A stretch of 64,000 bases of DNA from QQVM01 sp964544885 (GTDB taxonomy: Bacteria; Bacteroidota; Bacteroidia; AKYH767-A; 2013-40CM-41-45): contig CAZJDX010000015.1 of NCBI GenBank assembly GCA_964544885.1, positions 1-64,000 on the forward strand, written 5' to 3'. Position 1 is the first letter of the stretch, and every line of letters begins with the position of its first letter. The position numbers and the translations under genes are program-made. This document shows positions 50,653 through 58,837 of this stretch, piece by piece. The notes below the pieces were generated by a model. The model had not been told where the DNA came from and made no database searches. It saw only the letters and a program-made list of their open reading frames with translations.

Positions 50653-50682
50653 TTTGATTTTCAATACTCTTTTGTATATTTG
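50653..50682 (+). promoter_or_regulatory. Promoter for rpmG
   Basis: TTTG (50653-50656), 18 bases, TATATTTG (50675-50682), just after the aminopeptidase stop; the leader to the ATG at 50729 would be about 40 bases. Confidence 0.65.
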
Positions 50683-50728
50683 CAACCCTTAAATCTAAAG
50701 GCTGGAAAGTCAATAACAACGCAACATC

Positions 50729-50911
50729 ATGGCAAAGAAAGGTAACCGGATACAGGTAATCATGGAATGTACCGAACACAAAACCAGCGGTCTTCCGGGT
50801 ACATCAAGGTACATTACCACCAAAAACAAAAAGAACACGACAGAAAGACTTGAGTTGAAAAAATACAACCCGATCCTCAAGAAAATGACGGTTCACAAAG
50901 AGATCAAATGA
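50729..50911 (+). CDS. rpmG: Large subunit ribosomal protein bL33
   Basis: A 60-residue protein, MAKKGNRIQVIMECTEHK, then RYITTKNKKNTTERLELKKY, the full bL33 pattern. It has a single cysteine (ECTEHK) and lacks the CxxC pairs, so it is the zinc-free form. It is followed by the DUF4295 gene after 43 bases and then ftsY, a conserved run in this phylum. Confidence 0.96.
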   Translation: MAKKGNRIQVIMECTEHKTSGLPGTSRYITTKNKKNTTERLELKKYNPILKKMTVHKEIK

Positions 50912-50954
50912 TCTTTAATCAATTAAGTTCTTACGATATTTAATACTTAAGTTC

Positions 50955-51110
50955 ATGGCAAAGAAAGTAGTTGCAACACTCAAGACAGGTAAAGGAAAAG
51001 AGTTTTCCAAAGTTATCAAGATGGTGAAAAATCCTCAGACAGGTGCTTATAATTTCAAGGAAGAAATTGTACACAATGATCATGTCAAGGACTTTCTGAA
51101 ATCCAAATAA
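50955..51110 (+). CDS. DUF4295 small protein
   Basis: A 51-residue basic protein, too short for many ORF calls. It starts MAKKVVATLKTGKGKEFSK and continues KVIKMVKNPQTGAYNFKEEIV, which is the DUF4295 family found right after rpmG in Bacteroidota. Its size, charge and position suggest a ribosome-associated or phylum-specific ribosomal protein, but this is inference. It shares the rpmG promoter and is followed by a terminator at 51132-51161. Confidence 0.92.
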   Translation: MAKKVVATLKTGKGKEFSKVIKMVKNPQTGAYNFKEEIVHNDHVKDFLKSK

Positions 51111-51131
51111 TACACATTCATATAATCGGAC

Positions 51132-51161
51132 AAGCTTCTTTCATCTGAAGGGAGCTTTTTT
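51132..51161 (+). terminator. Intrinsic terminator between DUF4295 and ftsY
   Basis: AAGCTTCTTTCA (51132-51143) pairs with TGAAGGGAGCTT (51146-51157) with three G:U pairs, followed by a T run. Confidence 0.75.
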
Positions 51162-51190
51162 CATTTCTTACAATACAATCAGACTATATA

Positions 51191-52159
51191 ATGGGATTCT
51201 TCGGACTGTTTTCAAAAGAGAAAAAAGAAAGTCTTGATAAAGGACTGGAAAAAACAAAGACCAGCCTGTTCTCCAGGATTGCGAAGGCGGTTGTTGGAAA
51301 ATCCACCGTTGATTCCGATGTGCTGGACAGACTTGAGGAGATACTGGTCACATCAGACGTAGGTGTAAGTACCACTCTTAAAATCATCAAACGACTGGAA
51401 GAGAGAGTGGCAAGAGATAAATTCGTCAGCACTGATGAACTGAACCGTTTACTGAAAGAGGAGATCGCAGCTCTGCTCGCCGAAAATAATTCCGCCGATC
51501 CTTCTTCCTGGGAATTCAGCAAACCCTCAGGCTTGCCCTACGTAATTATGGTAGTAGGCGTCAATGGCGTTGGTAAAACCACCACCATTGGCAAGTTGGC
51601 TCATCAGTTCAAAAGCGCGGGGAAAAAAGTAATCCTGGGCGCCGGTGATACTTTTCGTGCAGCCGCTGTTGACCAATTGGAGATTTGGAGTAACCGGGCC
51701 GGAGTGAGTATTGTCAAACAGGCGATGGGCTCGGATCCGGCATCCGTAGCTTACGATTCCGTCGAATCCGGTGTTGCACAGGGAGCGGATGTGGTTATCA
51801 TCGATACCGCGGGCAGATTGCACAACAAAATCAATCTGATGAATGAACTTGGAAAGATCAAAAGAGTCATTCAAAAGGTTATACCAGACGCTCCACATGA
51901 GATATTGCTCGTCCTGGATGCTTCCACCGGACAAAACGCCATTGAACAGGCAAGGCAATTTACCAAAGCAACCGAGGTAACCGCGCTTGCCCTCACAAAA
52001 CTCGATGGAACCGCAAAAGGTGGAGTGGTCATTGGTATTTCCGACGAGTTTAAAATTCCGGTCAGGTATATTGGCGTAGGTGAGAAAATGGAGGATCTCC
52101 AGCTTTTTGACCGCAATGAATTCGTGGATTCACTCTTCGGGGATGAAGGGCTGAAATGA
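51191..52159 (+). CDS. ftsY: Signal recognition particle receptor FtsY
   Basis: A 322-residue SRP receptor GTPase. The N domain (about 15-100) has LFSRIAKAVVGKSTVDSDVLD and LEEILVTSDVGV. The G domain has G1 VVGVNGVGKTTTIGKLAH, DTFRAAAVDQLE, G3 DTAGRLHNKINLM and G4 TKLDGTAKGG. The acidic A domain of E. coli is nearly absent, so membrane contact relies on the N-terminal helix (MGFFGLFSKEKKE), as is common in this phylum. FtsY brings ribosome-nascent chains to SecYEG. rimO follows after 60 bases. Confidence 0.96.
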   Translation: MGFFGLFSKEKKESLDKGLEKTKTSLFSRIAKAVVGKSTVDSDVLDRLEEILVTSDVGVSTTLKIIKRLEERVARDKFVSTDELNRLLKEEIAALLAENNSADPSSWEFSKPSGLPYVIMVVGVNGVGKTTTIGKLAHQFKSAGKKVILGAGDTFRAAAVDQLEIWSNRAGVSIVKQAMGSDPASVAYDSVESGVAQGADVVIIDTAGRLHNKINLMNELGKIKRVIQKVIPDAPHEILLVLDASTGQNAIEQARQFTKATEVTALALTKLDGTAKGGVVIGISDEFKIPVRYIGVGEKMEDLQLFDRNEFVDSLFGDEGLK

Positions 52160-52219
52160 TTCGTCTCCCCAAAATAAAATTCATCTCCATATCTTTTAAT
52201 TGTCAGGTAATCCGTCTGA

Positions 52220-53533
52220 ATGAAAACCAGATCCCTCAGAAATAATAAAGTAAATGTGATCACCTTGGGATGTTCAAAGAATATCTATGACTCCGAAGTG
52301 TTAATGGGACAACTCAAAGCCAATGAATATGACGTGGCACATGAATCCGGTTTGAAGGATTCTTCCATTGTCATCATTAATACCTGTGGATTTATTGAAA
52401 ATGCAAAACAGGAAAGCATTGATACTATACTTCAGTTCGCAAAGGCAAAGGCTGAAGGAAAGATCGAGAAACTGATTGTAACAGGATGCCTGAGCGAGAG
52501 ATACAAACCGGAACTGGAAAAGGAAATTCCTGATGTAGACAGTTTCTTCGGAACCCGCCAATTGCCGGAACTATTGAAATCTCTCGGCGCCGATTATAAA
52601 CATGAACTCATTGGCGAAAGATTCCTGACCACTCCGGTGCATTATGCTTACCTGAAGATTTCCGAAGGTTGCGACCGGCCTTGTTCCTTTTGCGCCATTC
52701 CTCTCATGCGCGGAAAACATGTATCGATCCCGATAGAAAGCCTGCTGACGGAGGCAAAAAATCTGGTGGCCAAAGGCACTAAAGAAATAATTCTCATAGC
52801 GCAAGACCTCACTTATTATGGTCTTGATATCTACAAAAAAAGAAATCTGGCGGAGTTACTCAAAAAGCTTTCCGATATCGAAGGATTAAGCTGGATCCGC
52901 CTGCATTATGCTTTTCCCTCCGGATTCCCGATGGAAGTACTCGATGTGATGAAGGAGAGAGAGAACATTTGTAAGTATCTTGATATGCCCTTGCAACACA
53001 TCAGCGACCGGATGCTGAAAAGCATGAGACGCGGAATAACAAAGCAAGGATCGATCGATCTGGTAAATGAAATCCGGGAAAGCGTTCCCGGTATCAACCT
53101 GCGCACAACACTGATCGCCGGATATCCGGGAGAGACTGAAGAGGATTTTGAAGAGATGAAAGCCTGGGTGAAAGAAACGCGCTTTGAAAGGCTGGGGATC
53201 TTTACCTATTCACATGAAGAGAACACCCATGCCTACAAACTGACTGATGACGTTCCTGAGGAATTAAAGCAGGAAAGGGCAGCGGAAATCATGGAAATTC
53301 AGCAGGAGATTTCCCTGGAACATAACCGGCAACTGCTGGGAAGAGACCTGAAGGTTTTGATCGACAGAAAAGAAGGAAAACATTTTATTGGTCGCACCGA
53401 ATTCGATTCTCCGGAAGTGGATAATGAAGTTCTGATCGATGCCGAGAAATATTTTTTAAGACGCGGCGACCTGATTCAGACCAGAATCACCAAAGCGGAA
53501 GAATTCGATTTGTATGCTGAACCTTTGTCCTGA
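52220..53533 (+). CDS. rimO: Ribosomal protein S12 methylthiotransferase RimO
   Basis: A 437-residue radical-SAM enzyme that adds a methylthio group to Asp89 of ribosomal protein S12. The N-terminal UPF0004 domain has VNVITLGCSKNIYDSEVLMG, INTCGFIENAKQESID and VTGCLSERY, giving three cysteines for the auxiliary cluster. The radical-SAM motif is CDRPCSFCAIPLMRG. The TRAM domain is at 375-437. RimO is separated from MiaB by LGCSKN and by the C-terminal part. It follows ftsY, as in many Bacteroidota. It ends 187 bases before bioB. Confidence 0.95.
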   Translation: MKTRSLRNNKVNVITLGCSKNIYDSEVLMGQLKANEYDVAHESGLKDSSIVIINTCGFIENAKQESIDTILQFAKAKAEGKIEKLIVTGCLSERYKPELEKEIPDVDSFFGTRQLPELLKSLGADYKHELIGERFLTTPVHYAYLKISEGCDRPCSFCAIPLMRGKHVSIPIESLLTEAKNLVAKGTKEIILIAQDLTYYGLDIYKKRNLAELLKKLSDIEGLSWIRLHYAFPSGFPMEVLDVMKERENICKYLDMPLQHISDRMLKSMRRGITKQGSIDLVNEIRESVPGINLRTTLIAGYPGETEEDFEEMKAWVKETRFERLGIFTYSHEENTHAYKLTDDVPEELKQERAAEIMEIQQEISLEHNRQLLGRDLKVLIDRKEGKHFIGRTEFDSPEVDNEVLIDAEKYFLRRGDLIQTRITKAEEFDLYAEPLS

Positions 53534-53586
53534 AGGTTTATGCTTCGCATCCCTATTTCATACGGGAAATCAGGCTGTTAAACTTT

Positions 53587-53603
53587 AATCAGGATAGCTG
53601 ATT
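53587..53603. promoter_or_regulatory. Inverted repeat ahead of bioB, possible operator
   Basis: AATCAG-GATAG-CTGATT: six bases pair perfectly with a five-base centre. It lies about 118 bases before bioB and just before a TATTTTTA promoter-like box. There is no T run. Role is a guess. Confidence 0.25.
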
Positions 53604-53720
53604 CAGAATTGAATTTCCTATTTTTACACAAAGTGATCTAATCATGCGGATGTAGAATCCGGGTGTTTGAATGACTATACCATTTCCAATCACTGATCCG
53701 ATAAAAAGAAATTTCATTTT

Positions 53721-54674
53721 ATGAATAGGAGCAAAGAATCCATTGCTGAAATCTACAACAAACCCTTGCTTGAACTGGTATTTGAAGCTGCATCCGTTCA
53801 CAAAAAACATAAACAATTTGCGGAAGTTCAGATAAGCTCCTTATTGTCTGTCAAAACGGGTGCATGTCCGGAAGATTGTCATTATTGTCCTCAGGCGGCA
53901 CGTTATCATACCGACGTTAAACCTCAGGCGCTCATGCAAATTGATGAAGTCCTTGATGCTGCACGGAAGGCGAAAGATGCCGGAGCTTCCCGCTTTTGTC
54001 TGGGAGCTGCATGGAGGGAAGTACGTGATAACCGGGATTTCGATCGTGTGCTTGGCATGGTGAAAGGTGTCAATGGACTCGGCATGCAGGTTTGTTGTAC
54101 ACTGGGTATGCTCACGGAAGAACAGGCCATGAAACTGGCGGATGCGGGATTGTACGCTTACAACCATAATCTTGACACCTCGCCCGAATACTACGAAGAG
54201 ATTATCAGCACTAGAAATTACAACGACCGATTGAACACAATAGAAAACGTCAGGAAGGCAGGTATAACGGTGTGTTCCGGAGGAATTATCGGCATGGGTG
54301 AAAAAAAAGAAGACAGGATTGGGCTACTATATACTCTGGCTAACCTGGATCCGCAGCCGGAATCAGTTCCAATAAACGCTTTGGTACCGGTGAAAGGAAC
54401 TCCGCTCGAAAAACAGGAGAAGATCCCATTTTGGGAAATACTCAGAATGATTGCTACGGCAAGGATAATCATGCCAAACAGTGAAGTCAGGCTGAGCGCG
54501 GGACGAATGGACATGTCTATGGCCGAACAGGCGCTCTGCTTTATGGCTGGAGCTAATTCGATATTCGCCGGTGATAAATTACTCACAACCCCTAATCCTG
54601 AAATCGACCGTGACATGGAAATGTTCCGGATTCTCGGTATTCAGCCGAAAGTACCTGTCACGGAAACTGCCTGA
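53721..54674 (+). CDS. bioB: Biotin synthase BioB
   Basis: A 317-residue radical-SAM enzyme that inserts sulfur into dethiobiotin. The SAM cluster motif is GACPEDCHYCPQ (CxxxCxxC, near residues 53-60). The auxiliary [2Fe-2S] cluster ligands are present as Cys residues in FCLGAAWREVR and GMQVCCTLGML and in CSGGIIGMGE, with the arginine of VRLSAGR. MNRSKESIAEIYNKPLLELV is a normal start. It is the first gene of the cluster bioB, bioF, bioD, bioA and the diiron-like gene, all on the same strand with short gaps. Confidence 0.96.
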   Translation: MNRSKESIAEIYNKPLLELVFEAASVHKKHKQFAEVQISSLLSVKTGACPEDCHYCPQAARYHTDVKPQALMQIDEVLDAARKAKDAGASRFCLGAAWREVRDNRDFDRVLGMVKGVNGLGMQVCCTLGMLTEEQAMKLADAGLYAYNHNLDTSPEYYEEIISTRNYNDRLNTIENVRKAGITVCSGGIIGMGEKKEDRIGLLYTLANLDPQPESVPINALVPVKGTPLEKQEKIPFWEILRMIATARIIMPNSEVRLSAGRMDMSMAEQALCFMAGANSIFAGDKLLTTPNPEIDRDMEMFRILGIQPKVPVTETA

Positions 54675-54715
54675 GAGTTTACAAGTCAGACTATTTCCTG
54701 AATTTCAGTACTACC

Positions 54716-55864
54716 ATGAGCAAAGCGGAAGAAAAGATCGATTCTTTTATTAAGGCAAGAAAAGACGCTCACTCATTCAGACAACTTTTCACTAAGGATT
54801 TGCCGGTTGATTTTTGTTCAAATGATTACCTGGGACTGGCCAGATCCGGAAAAATGGAAGCATCCGTTCTGAAAATTCTTCAAGAGATTACCGGCCCGGT
54901 GAATGGTGCCACCGGTTCCAGGCTACTGAGCGGAAACCGCACATTCACAGAGGAACTTGAAGATTCCATTGCCACCTTTCACGAGGCGGAAGCTGCCCTG
55001 CTATTTAATTCCGGTTATGATGCCAACCTGGGACTACTTTCTTCCATTTTATCGGCAGACACTTCCGTATGCTACGATGAATTATGTCACGCGAGTATAA
55101 TTGACGGTATACGACTCAGTCGTTGCGACGCATTTAAATTCCGGCACAATGATCCTGAAGATCTGCGCAGGAAACTTGCTTCATCCAATGGAATCCGATT
55201 TGTAGTGGTGGAATCGGTTTATTCCATGGACGGCGATATGTCTCCATTGGAATTGTTCGTTGAAATCTGTCATGAATTCGGCGCGGCTCTCATCGTTGAC
55301 GAAGCGCATGCCGGAGGGCTTTTCGGAATGAGGGGAGAAGGAAGGGTAAGCGAAGCCGGACTTTCTTCTAAAGTATTTGCCCGTGTTTTCACCTACGGAA
55401 AAGCCTTCGGCTGTCATGGAGCCGCAGTTGCAGGAAGCCGTCAGCTGAAAGATTACCTGATCAACACCGCCCGTTCGCTCATCTATTCAACGGCACTGCC
55501 GCCTCATTCAGTTGCCGCCATATATGCATCCTATGGGTTGATGCCGGAATTGAAAGAAGAACGCCGGCGCTTGCAGGCAAATATTATCTGTTTTAACGGA
55601 TTGATCGCTTCACTCAACTTAGATGGATTTCTGAAAAGTGAAACTCCCATTCAAAGTCTCATTATACAGGGAAACACAGAAGTAAAGTCTTTCGCGTTCT
55701 CATTGCAGGAATTGGGATTCGACATCCGTCCCGTGCTGAGCCCCACCGTACCGAAAGGAAAAGAAAGGGTAAGAATTTGTCTGCACTCATACAATAACGA
55801 GAGTGAAATAAAATCGCTTTGCAGCGCGGTGATGCAATACCAGAACCATAAAATTCATTCCTGA
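54716..55864 (+). CDS. bioF: 8-amino-7-oxononanoate synthase BioF
   Basis: A 382-residue PLP-dependent alpha-oxoamine synthase that condenses pimeloyl-ACP or pimeloyl-CoA with alanine. FCSNDYLGLARSG, NGATGSRLLSGN, DELCHASIIDGIRLS, VDEAHAGGLFG and the Schiff-base lysine in FTYGKAFGCHGAAVAGS give the full set. Its place between bioB and bioD settles the assignment against serine palmitoyltransferase; the latter-type enzyme lies at 5024-6265 and is clearly different. It starts 42 bases after bioB and ends four bases before bioD. Confidence 0.94.
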   Translation: MSKAEEKIDSFIKARKDAHSFRQLFTKDLPVDFCSNDYLGLARSGKMEASVLKILQEITGPVNGATGSRLLSGNRTFTEELEDSIATFHEAEAALLFNSGYDANLGLLSSILSADTSVCYDELCHASIIDGIRLSRCDAFKFRHNDPEDLRRKLASSNGIRFVVVESVYSMDGDMSPLELFVEICHEFGAALIVDEAHAGGLFGMRGEGRVSEAGLSSKVFARVFTYGKAFGCHGAAVAGSRQLKDYLINTARSLIYSTALPPHSVAAIYASYGLMPELKEERRRLQANIICFNGLIASLNLDGFLKSETPIQSLIIQGNTEVKSFAFSLQELGFDIRPVLSPTVPKGKERVRICLHSYNNESEIKSLCSAVMQYQNHKIHS

Positions 55865-55867
55865 AAA

Positions 55868-56497
55868 ATGAACGCAGGTATTGTAGGCATACATACAGGT
55901 ATAGGTAAAACGATAGTTTCTGCTGTAATATGCGAAGCCATCGCCTGCGATTACTGGAAACCGGTCCAGGCCGGTTCGCTTGAAGAGACTGATTCAGACC
56001 AGATCCTGAAGCTGATCTCTAACAGCAAAACCAAGGTGTATGCAGAGAGATATAAACTGAATTCCTTTTTATCTCCGCATGCTGCGGCTGCAGTCGATAA
56101 GGTGGAAATCAGACTGACTGACTTCAAACTGCCCCAGACCAGAAATCATATGATTGTCGAAACTGCCGGAGGACTGATGTCGCCCCTGAATGATCATTGC
56201 ACCATGGCTGATCTGATCGTAAAACTGGCGCTACCAGTCATTCTGGTTTCAAAAAATTACCTGGGTAGCATCAATCATACCATGCTCACGATTGCAGCTC
56301 TTCAGCAAAAAAATATTCCGGTACTTGGATTGATCTTCAACGGAACAAGCCTACCTACCAGCGAAAAGTTTATTTTGGAAAATACCGGAATCCGTCTTCT
56401 GGGAAAAATTCCTGAAGCCGGAGAACTGAATAAGGAAAATATTCGCCTGACAGCCTTGTCTGTCAAGGAAACTCTTCAAAAGATCTTCCATGAATAA
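55868..56497 (+). CDS. bioD: Dethiobiotin synthetase BioD
   Basis: A 209-residue ATP-dependent enzyme forming the ureido ring from diaminopelargonic acid and CO2. The P-loop reads GIHTGIGKTIVSAVIC, where the usual form is GTDTGVGKT; the lysine and threonine are kept. WKPVQAGSLEETDSD holds the KPVQ-G motif, and VETAGGLMSPLND the ETAGG-x-x-SP motif. The final eight bases overlap bioA, implying coupled translation. It is slightly shorter than E. coli BioD (224). Confidence 0.93.
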   Translation: MNAGIVGIHTGIGKTIVSAVICEAIACDYWKPVQAGSLEETDSDQILKLISNSKTKVYAERYKLNSFLSPHAAAAVDKVEIRLTDFKLPQTRNHMIVETAGGLMSPLNDHCTMADLIVKLALPVILVSKNYLGSINHTMLTIAALQQKNIPVLGLIFNGTSLPTSEKFILENTGIRLLGKIPEAGELNKENIRLTALSVKETLQKIFHE

Positions 56498-57791
56498 TTA
56501 CGCTCAAAGAGACCGTCAGGTCATCTGGCATCCCTATACCCAGATGCTTGATGCAAAGGATGCTATTCCGGTAACGCATGGGAAAGCATCTCTCCTCTTT
56601 GATGAAAATGGAAAGAGCTATATAGATGCTGTCTCAAGCTGGTGGACCAACCTGCATGGTCATTCACATCCATATATGATCAGTCAGCTCGGCGAACAGC
56701 TGGAGACACTGGATCATGTTCTCTTTGCAGGCTTTACCCATCCCTGGGCCATTGAACTCGCTGAAAAAATCACCGGACTCCTGCCTGGCAAGCAGTCAAA
56801 AGCTTTTTATTCTGATAATGGGAGTACGGCGGTTGAAGTGGCCATTAAATTGTCACTTCAATTTTGGAAGAACAAAGGCAAAATAAAAAACCGGATACTT
56901 GCTTTTCAACACGCCTACCATGGCGACACCTTCGGTTCCATGTCGGTCAGCGGGAGAGGGGCTTTCAATAAGGCATTCCAGGATCACCTGTTTGAGGTTG
57001 ATTTCATTCCCATACCGGACAAAGGAAAAGAGGCGGAATCACAGGAAATACTTCGCTTGCATCTGCACAAGTACAAGGGTGAATATGCAGCGTTTATCTA
57101 CGAACCATTGATACAAGGCGCCGCGGGAATGAGAATGTTTGATGCAGGAGCATTGGATAATTTAGTGGAACTCTGCAAATCGGAGAATATCATTTGCATC
57201 GCGGATGAGGTCATGACCGGCTTCGGAAGAACAGGCCCGCTTTTCGCCAGCAATGAAGGTAAAATCCATCCTGATATATATTGCCTGTCCAAAGGAATCA
57301 CCGGAGGATTGATGCCCTTGGGATTGACAACTTGCACGGAGGAAATTTACCAGGCTTTCCTCGGAAAGGAAAATTCAAAAACCTTTTACCACGGACATTC
57401 TTATACAGCCAATCCTTTGGCATGCAGAGCGGGTTTGGCAAGTCTTGACCTCTTGTTAGGTCCGGATTGCGGAGAAAGAAGGATGATGATCAACAAAAAT
57501 CATCAGGAATTTATACAATCATCAGCAATCGCTGATGATACTGATAATATCCGCGTCAAAGGTACAATATTGGCATTTGAGGTAAGGAGTCATGAGGACA
57601 GTGGATATTTCAATAACAGCAGGGATTCAATATTCTCCTTTTTCACTCAACGTGGAATTCTTATCCGTCCACTGGGAAATACGATATATTTGATGCCTCC
57701 TTACTGTATCACCGGAGAAGAACTGGAGCACATCTACGGCAGCCTGCTTATATATTGTGAACAAAAAAACAGCGCCATAAAACAAAGATAA
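56490..57791 (+). CDS. bioA: Adenosylmethionine-8-amino-7-oxononanoate aminotransferase BioA
   Basis: A 433-residue class III PLP aminotransferase that transfers an amino group to KAPA, usually from SAM. VIWHPYTQMLDA and VSSWWTNLHGHSHPYM near the start are typical of BioA; the tryptophan pair in SSWWTNLHG separates it from ornithine-type enzymes. IADEVMTGFGRTG holds the cofactor aspartate, and CLSKGITGGLMPLGLT the Schiff-base lysine. YHGHSYTANPLACRAG and IRPLGNTIYLMPPYCI complete it. It overlaps bioD by eight bases and the next gene begins one base after its stop codon. Confidence 0.95.
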   Translation: MNNYAQRDRQVIWHPYTQMLDAKDAIPVTHGKASLLFDENGKSYIDAVSSWWTNLHGHSHPYMISQLGEQLETLDHVLFAGFTHPWAIELAEKITGLLPGKQSKAFYSDNGSTAVEVAIKLSLQFWKNKGKIKNRILAFQHAYHGDTFGSMSVSGRGAFNKAFQDHLFEVDFIPIPDKGKEAESQEILRLHLHKYKGEYAAFIYEPLIQGAAGMRMFDAGALDNLVELCKSENIICIADEVMTGFGRTGPLFASNEGKIHPDIYCLSKGITGGLMPLGLTTCTEEIYQAFLGKENSKTFYHGHSYTANPLACRAGLASLDLLLGPDCGERRMMINKNHQEFIQSSAIADDTDNIRVKGTILAFEVRSHEDSGYFNNSRDSIFSFFTQRGILIRPLGNTIYLMPPYCITGEELEHIYGSLLIYCEQKNSAIKQR

Positions 57792-57792
57792 T

Positions 57793-58473
57793 ATGAAGCA
57801 CATGGAATCCTTTCAAAGCATACTTCGGAAAATTCTCAATGAGGATCATCTGCATGCCAAATGGCTAAACACGCTGTCATTTATGGAGAATACGGGTGCA
57901 AGAAAAATTTCAGCTTCCGAACATCCTTTGAAAGTGACTGAACTGATCCTGAAGCACGCCGCGGAAGAAGCCCGTCATGCTTATTTTCTGAAGAAACAAA
58001 TCGCCAAACTGAACGGACAGGAATGTAAGAACTACTCCTTCGATTTCCTGCTGGCACCCATGATGACTTATCAGTATCTCCACCGTTTGGATATGTTCAC
58101 TTCCAGGTACGTTAAGGAACATTTGACACTCCGGAAACATGAACTGGCTTACGCATGCTATCTGCTTGTCACCTATGCAATTGAAGTAAGAGCTGATCAT
58201 TTGTATCCCGTCTATCAGAAAGAACTGGACAGGACCGGGAGTAAGGTGAATGTAAAATCAATCATTGCAGAAGAAACCGGACATCTGGAAGAAATGATCC
58301 GGCAATTGGAGAACTTTTCTCCTGCATGGAAGGATCACGCTTTCCATATCTGTCAACAGGAAAAATTGCTTTTTGAAGATTGGTTAAATGCACTTGAAAC
58401 CGACTTGCAGAAAAGTGAAACAAGTTCAGGTACCCTTACAGTATCACAGGATCAATATAACAGGGACTTTTAA
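57793..58473 (+). CDS. Ferritin-like diiron protein at the end of the biotin operon, function unknown
   Basis: A 226-residue, almost fully helical protein that I cannot match to a named family. Its histidine and glutamate pattern is that of a four-helix-bundle diiron protein: E32 (FMENTG), E59-x-x-H62 (EEARHA), E131 (AIEVRADH) and E161-x-x-H164 (EETGHL). This is the E, ExxH, E, ExxH set of ferritins, rubrerythrins and diiron oxygenases, seen directly in the sequence. There is no signal peptide or membrane helix. The ATG lies one base after the bioA stop, so it is almost certainly translated with the biotin enzymes. bioC, bioH, bioG, bioI or bioW are not visible in the cluster, so a role in making the pimeloyl moiety by an oxidative route is possible; this is inference. 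An unrelated iron or redox role is the alternative. Confidence 0.72.
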   Translation: MKHMESFQSILRKILNEDHLHAKWLNTLSFMENTGARKISASEHPLKVTELILKHAAEEARHAYFLKKQIAKLNGQECKNYSFDFLLAPMMTYQYLHRLDMFTSRYVKEHLTLRKHELAYACYLLVTYAIEVRADHLYPVYQKELDRTGSKVNVKSIIAEETGHLEEMIRQLENFSPAWKDHAFHICQQEKLLFEDWLNALETDLQKSETSSGTLTVSQDQYNRDF

Positions 58474-58759
58474 CAATTTCCTCAACCGTACCATCTTCAT
58501 ACGTTACCTTTAACCGTACTCTGGTTCCCTGTTCCCACTCCTTGATCCGTACAGATTTTTTATCCTCGGAAATTTCACCCTGGATAGGAAGAAAATCTTT
58601 TTCATACATGATATGATGAATTTCTTTGACCGGAGCCTTGAAGTGAATCTGATGATCCTGCCTTTTAGGTTCATTCTTGATTTCATCTTGCGAAAGTCCA
58701 ACCTGTGGAGACAGCATAATACACATTACGGATATCAGGATTATTGCGATCTTAAGCAT
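58436..58759 (-). CDS. Small exported protein, hypothetical
   Basis: A 107-residue protein with a signal peptide (MLKIAIILISVMCIMLSPQVGLSQ). The mature part is about 83 residues, polar and beta-rich, with a WEQGTRVRLKVTYEDGTVEEIV segment resembling a small sandwich domain, and one cysteine near the C terminus (KSPCYIDP). No family is recognised. It would be periplasmic or outer-membrane associated. It is convergent with the diiron-like gene and overlaps it by 38 bases; a near-consensus TACATTTA box lies four bases upstream of the ATG, which would give a leaderless message. The signal peptide supports a real gene. Confidence 0.65.
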   Translation of the reverse strand: MLKIAIILISVMCIMLSPQVGLSQDEIKNEPKRQDHQIHFKAPVKEIHHIMYEKDFLPIQGEISEDKKSVRIKEWEQGTRVRLKVTYEDGTVEEIVKSPCYIDPVIL

Positions 58760-58837
58760 ATCTAAATGTACAAAAAAAAAACCGAAAAGATTATCTGATT
58801 CCTTTTCCCTCAGAATTGGATTCCAGGCTTGGGTGAA

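Noticed and set aside
53534..53720. BirA-type biotin operator
   Set aside because: No long TTGTAAACC-type palindrome is present; only a short inverted repeat.
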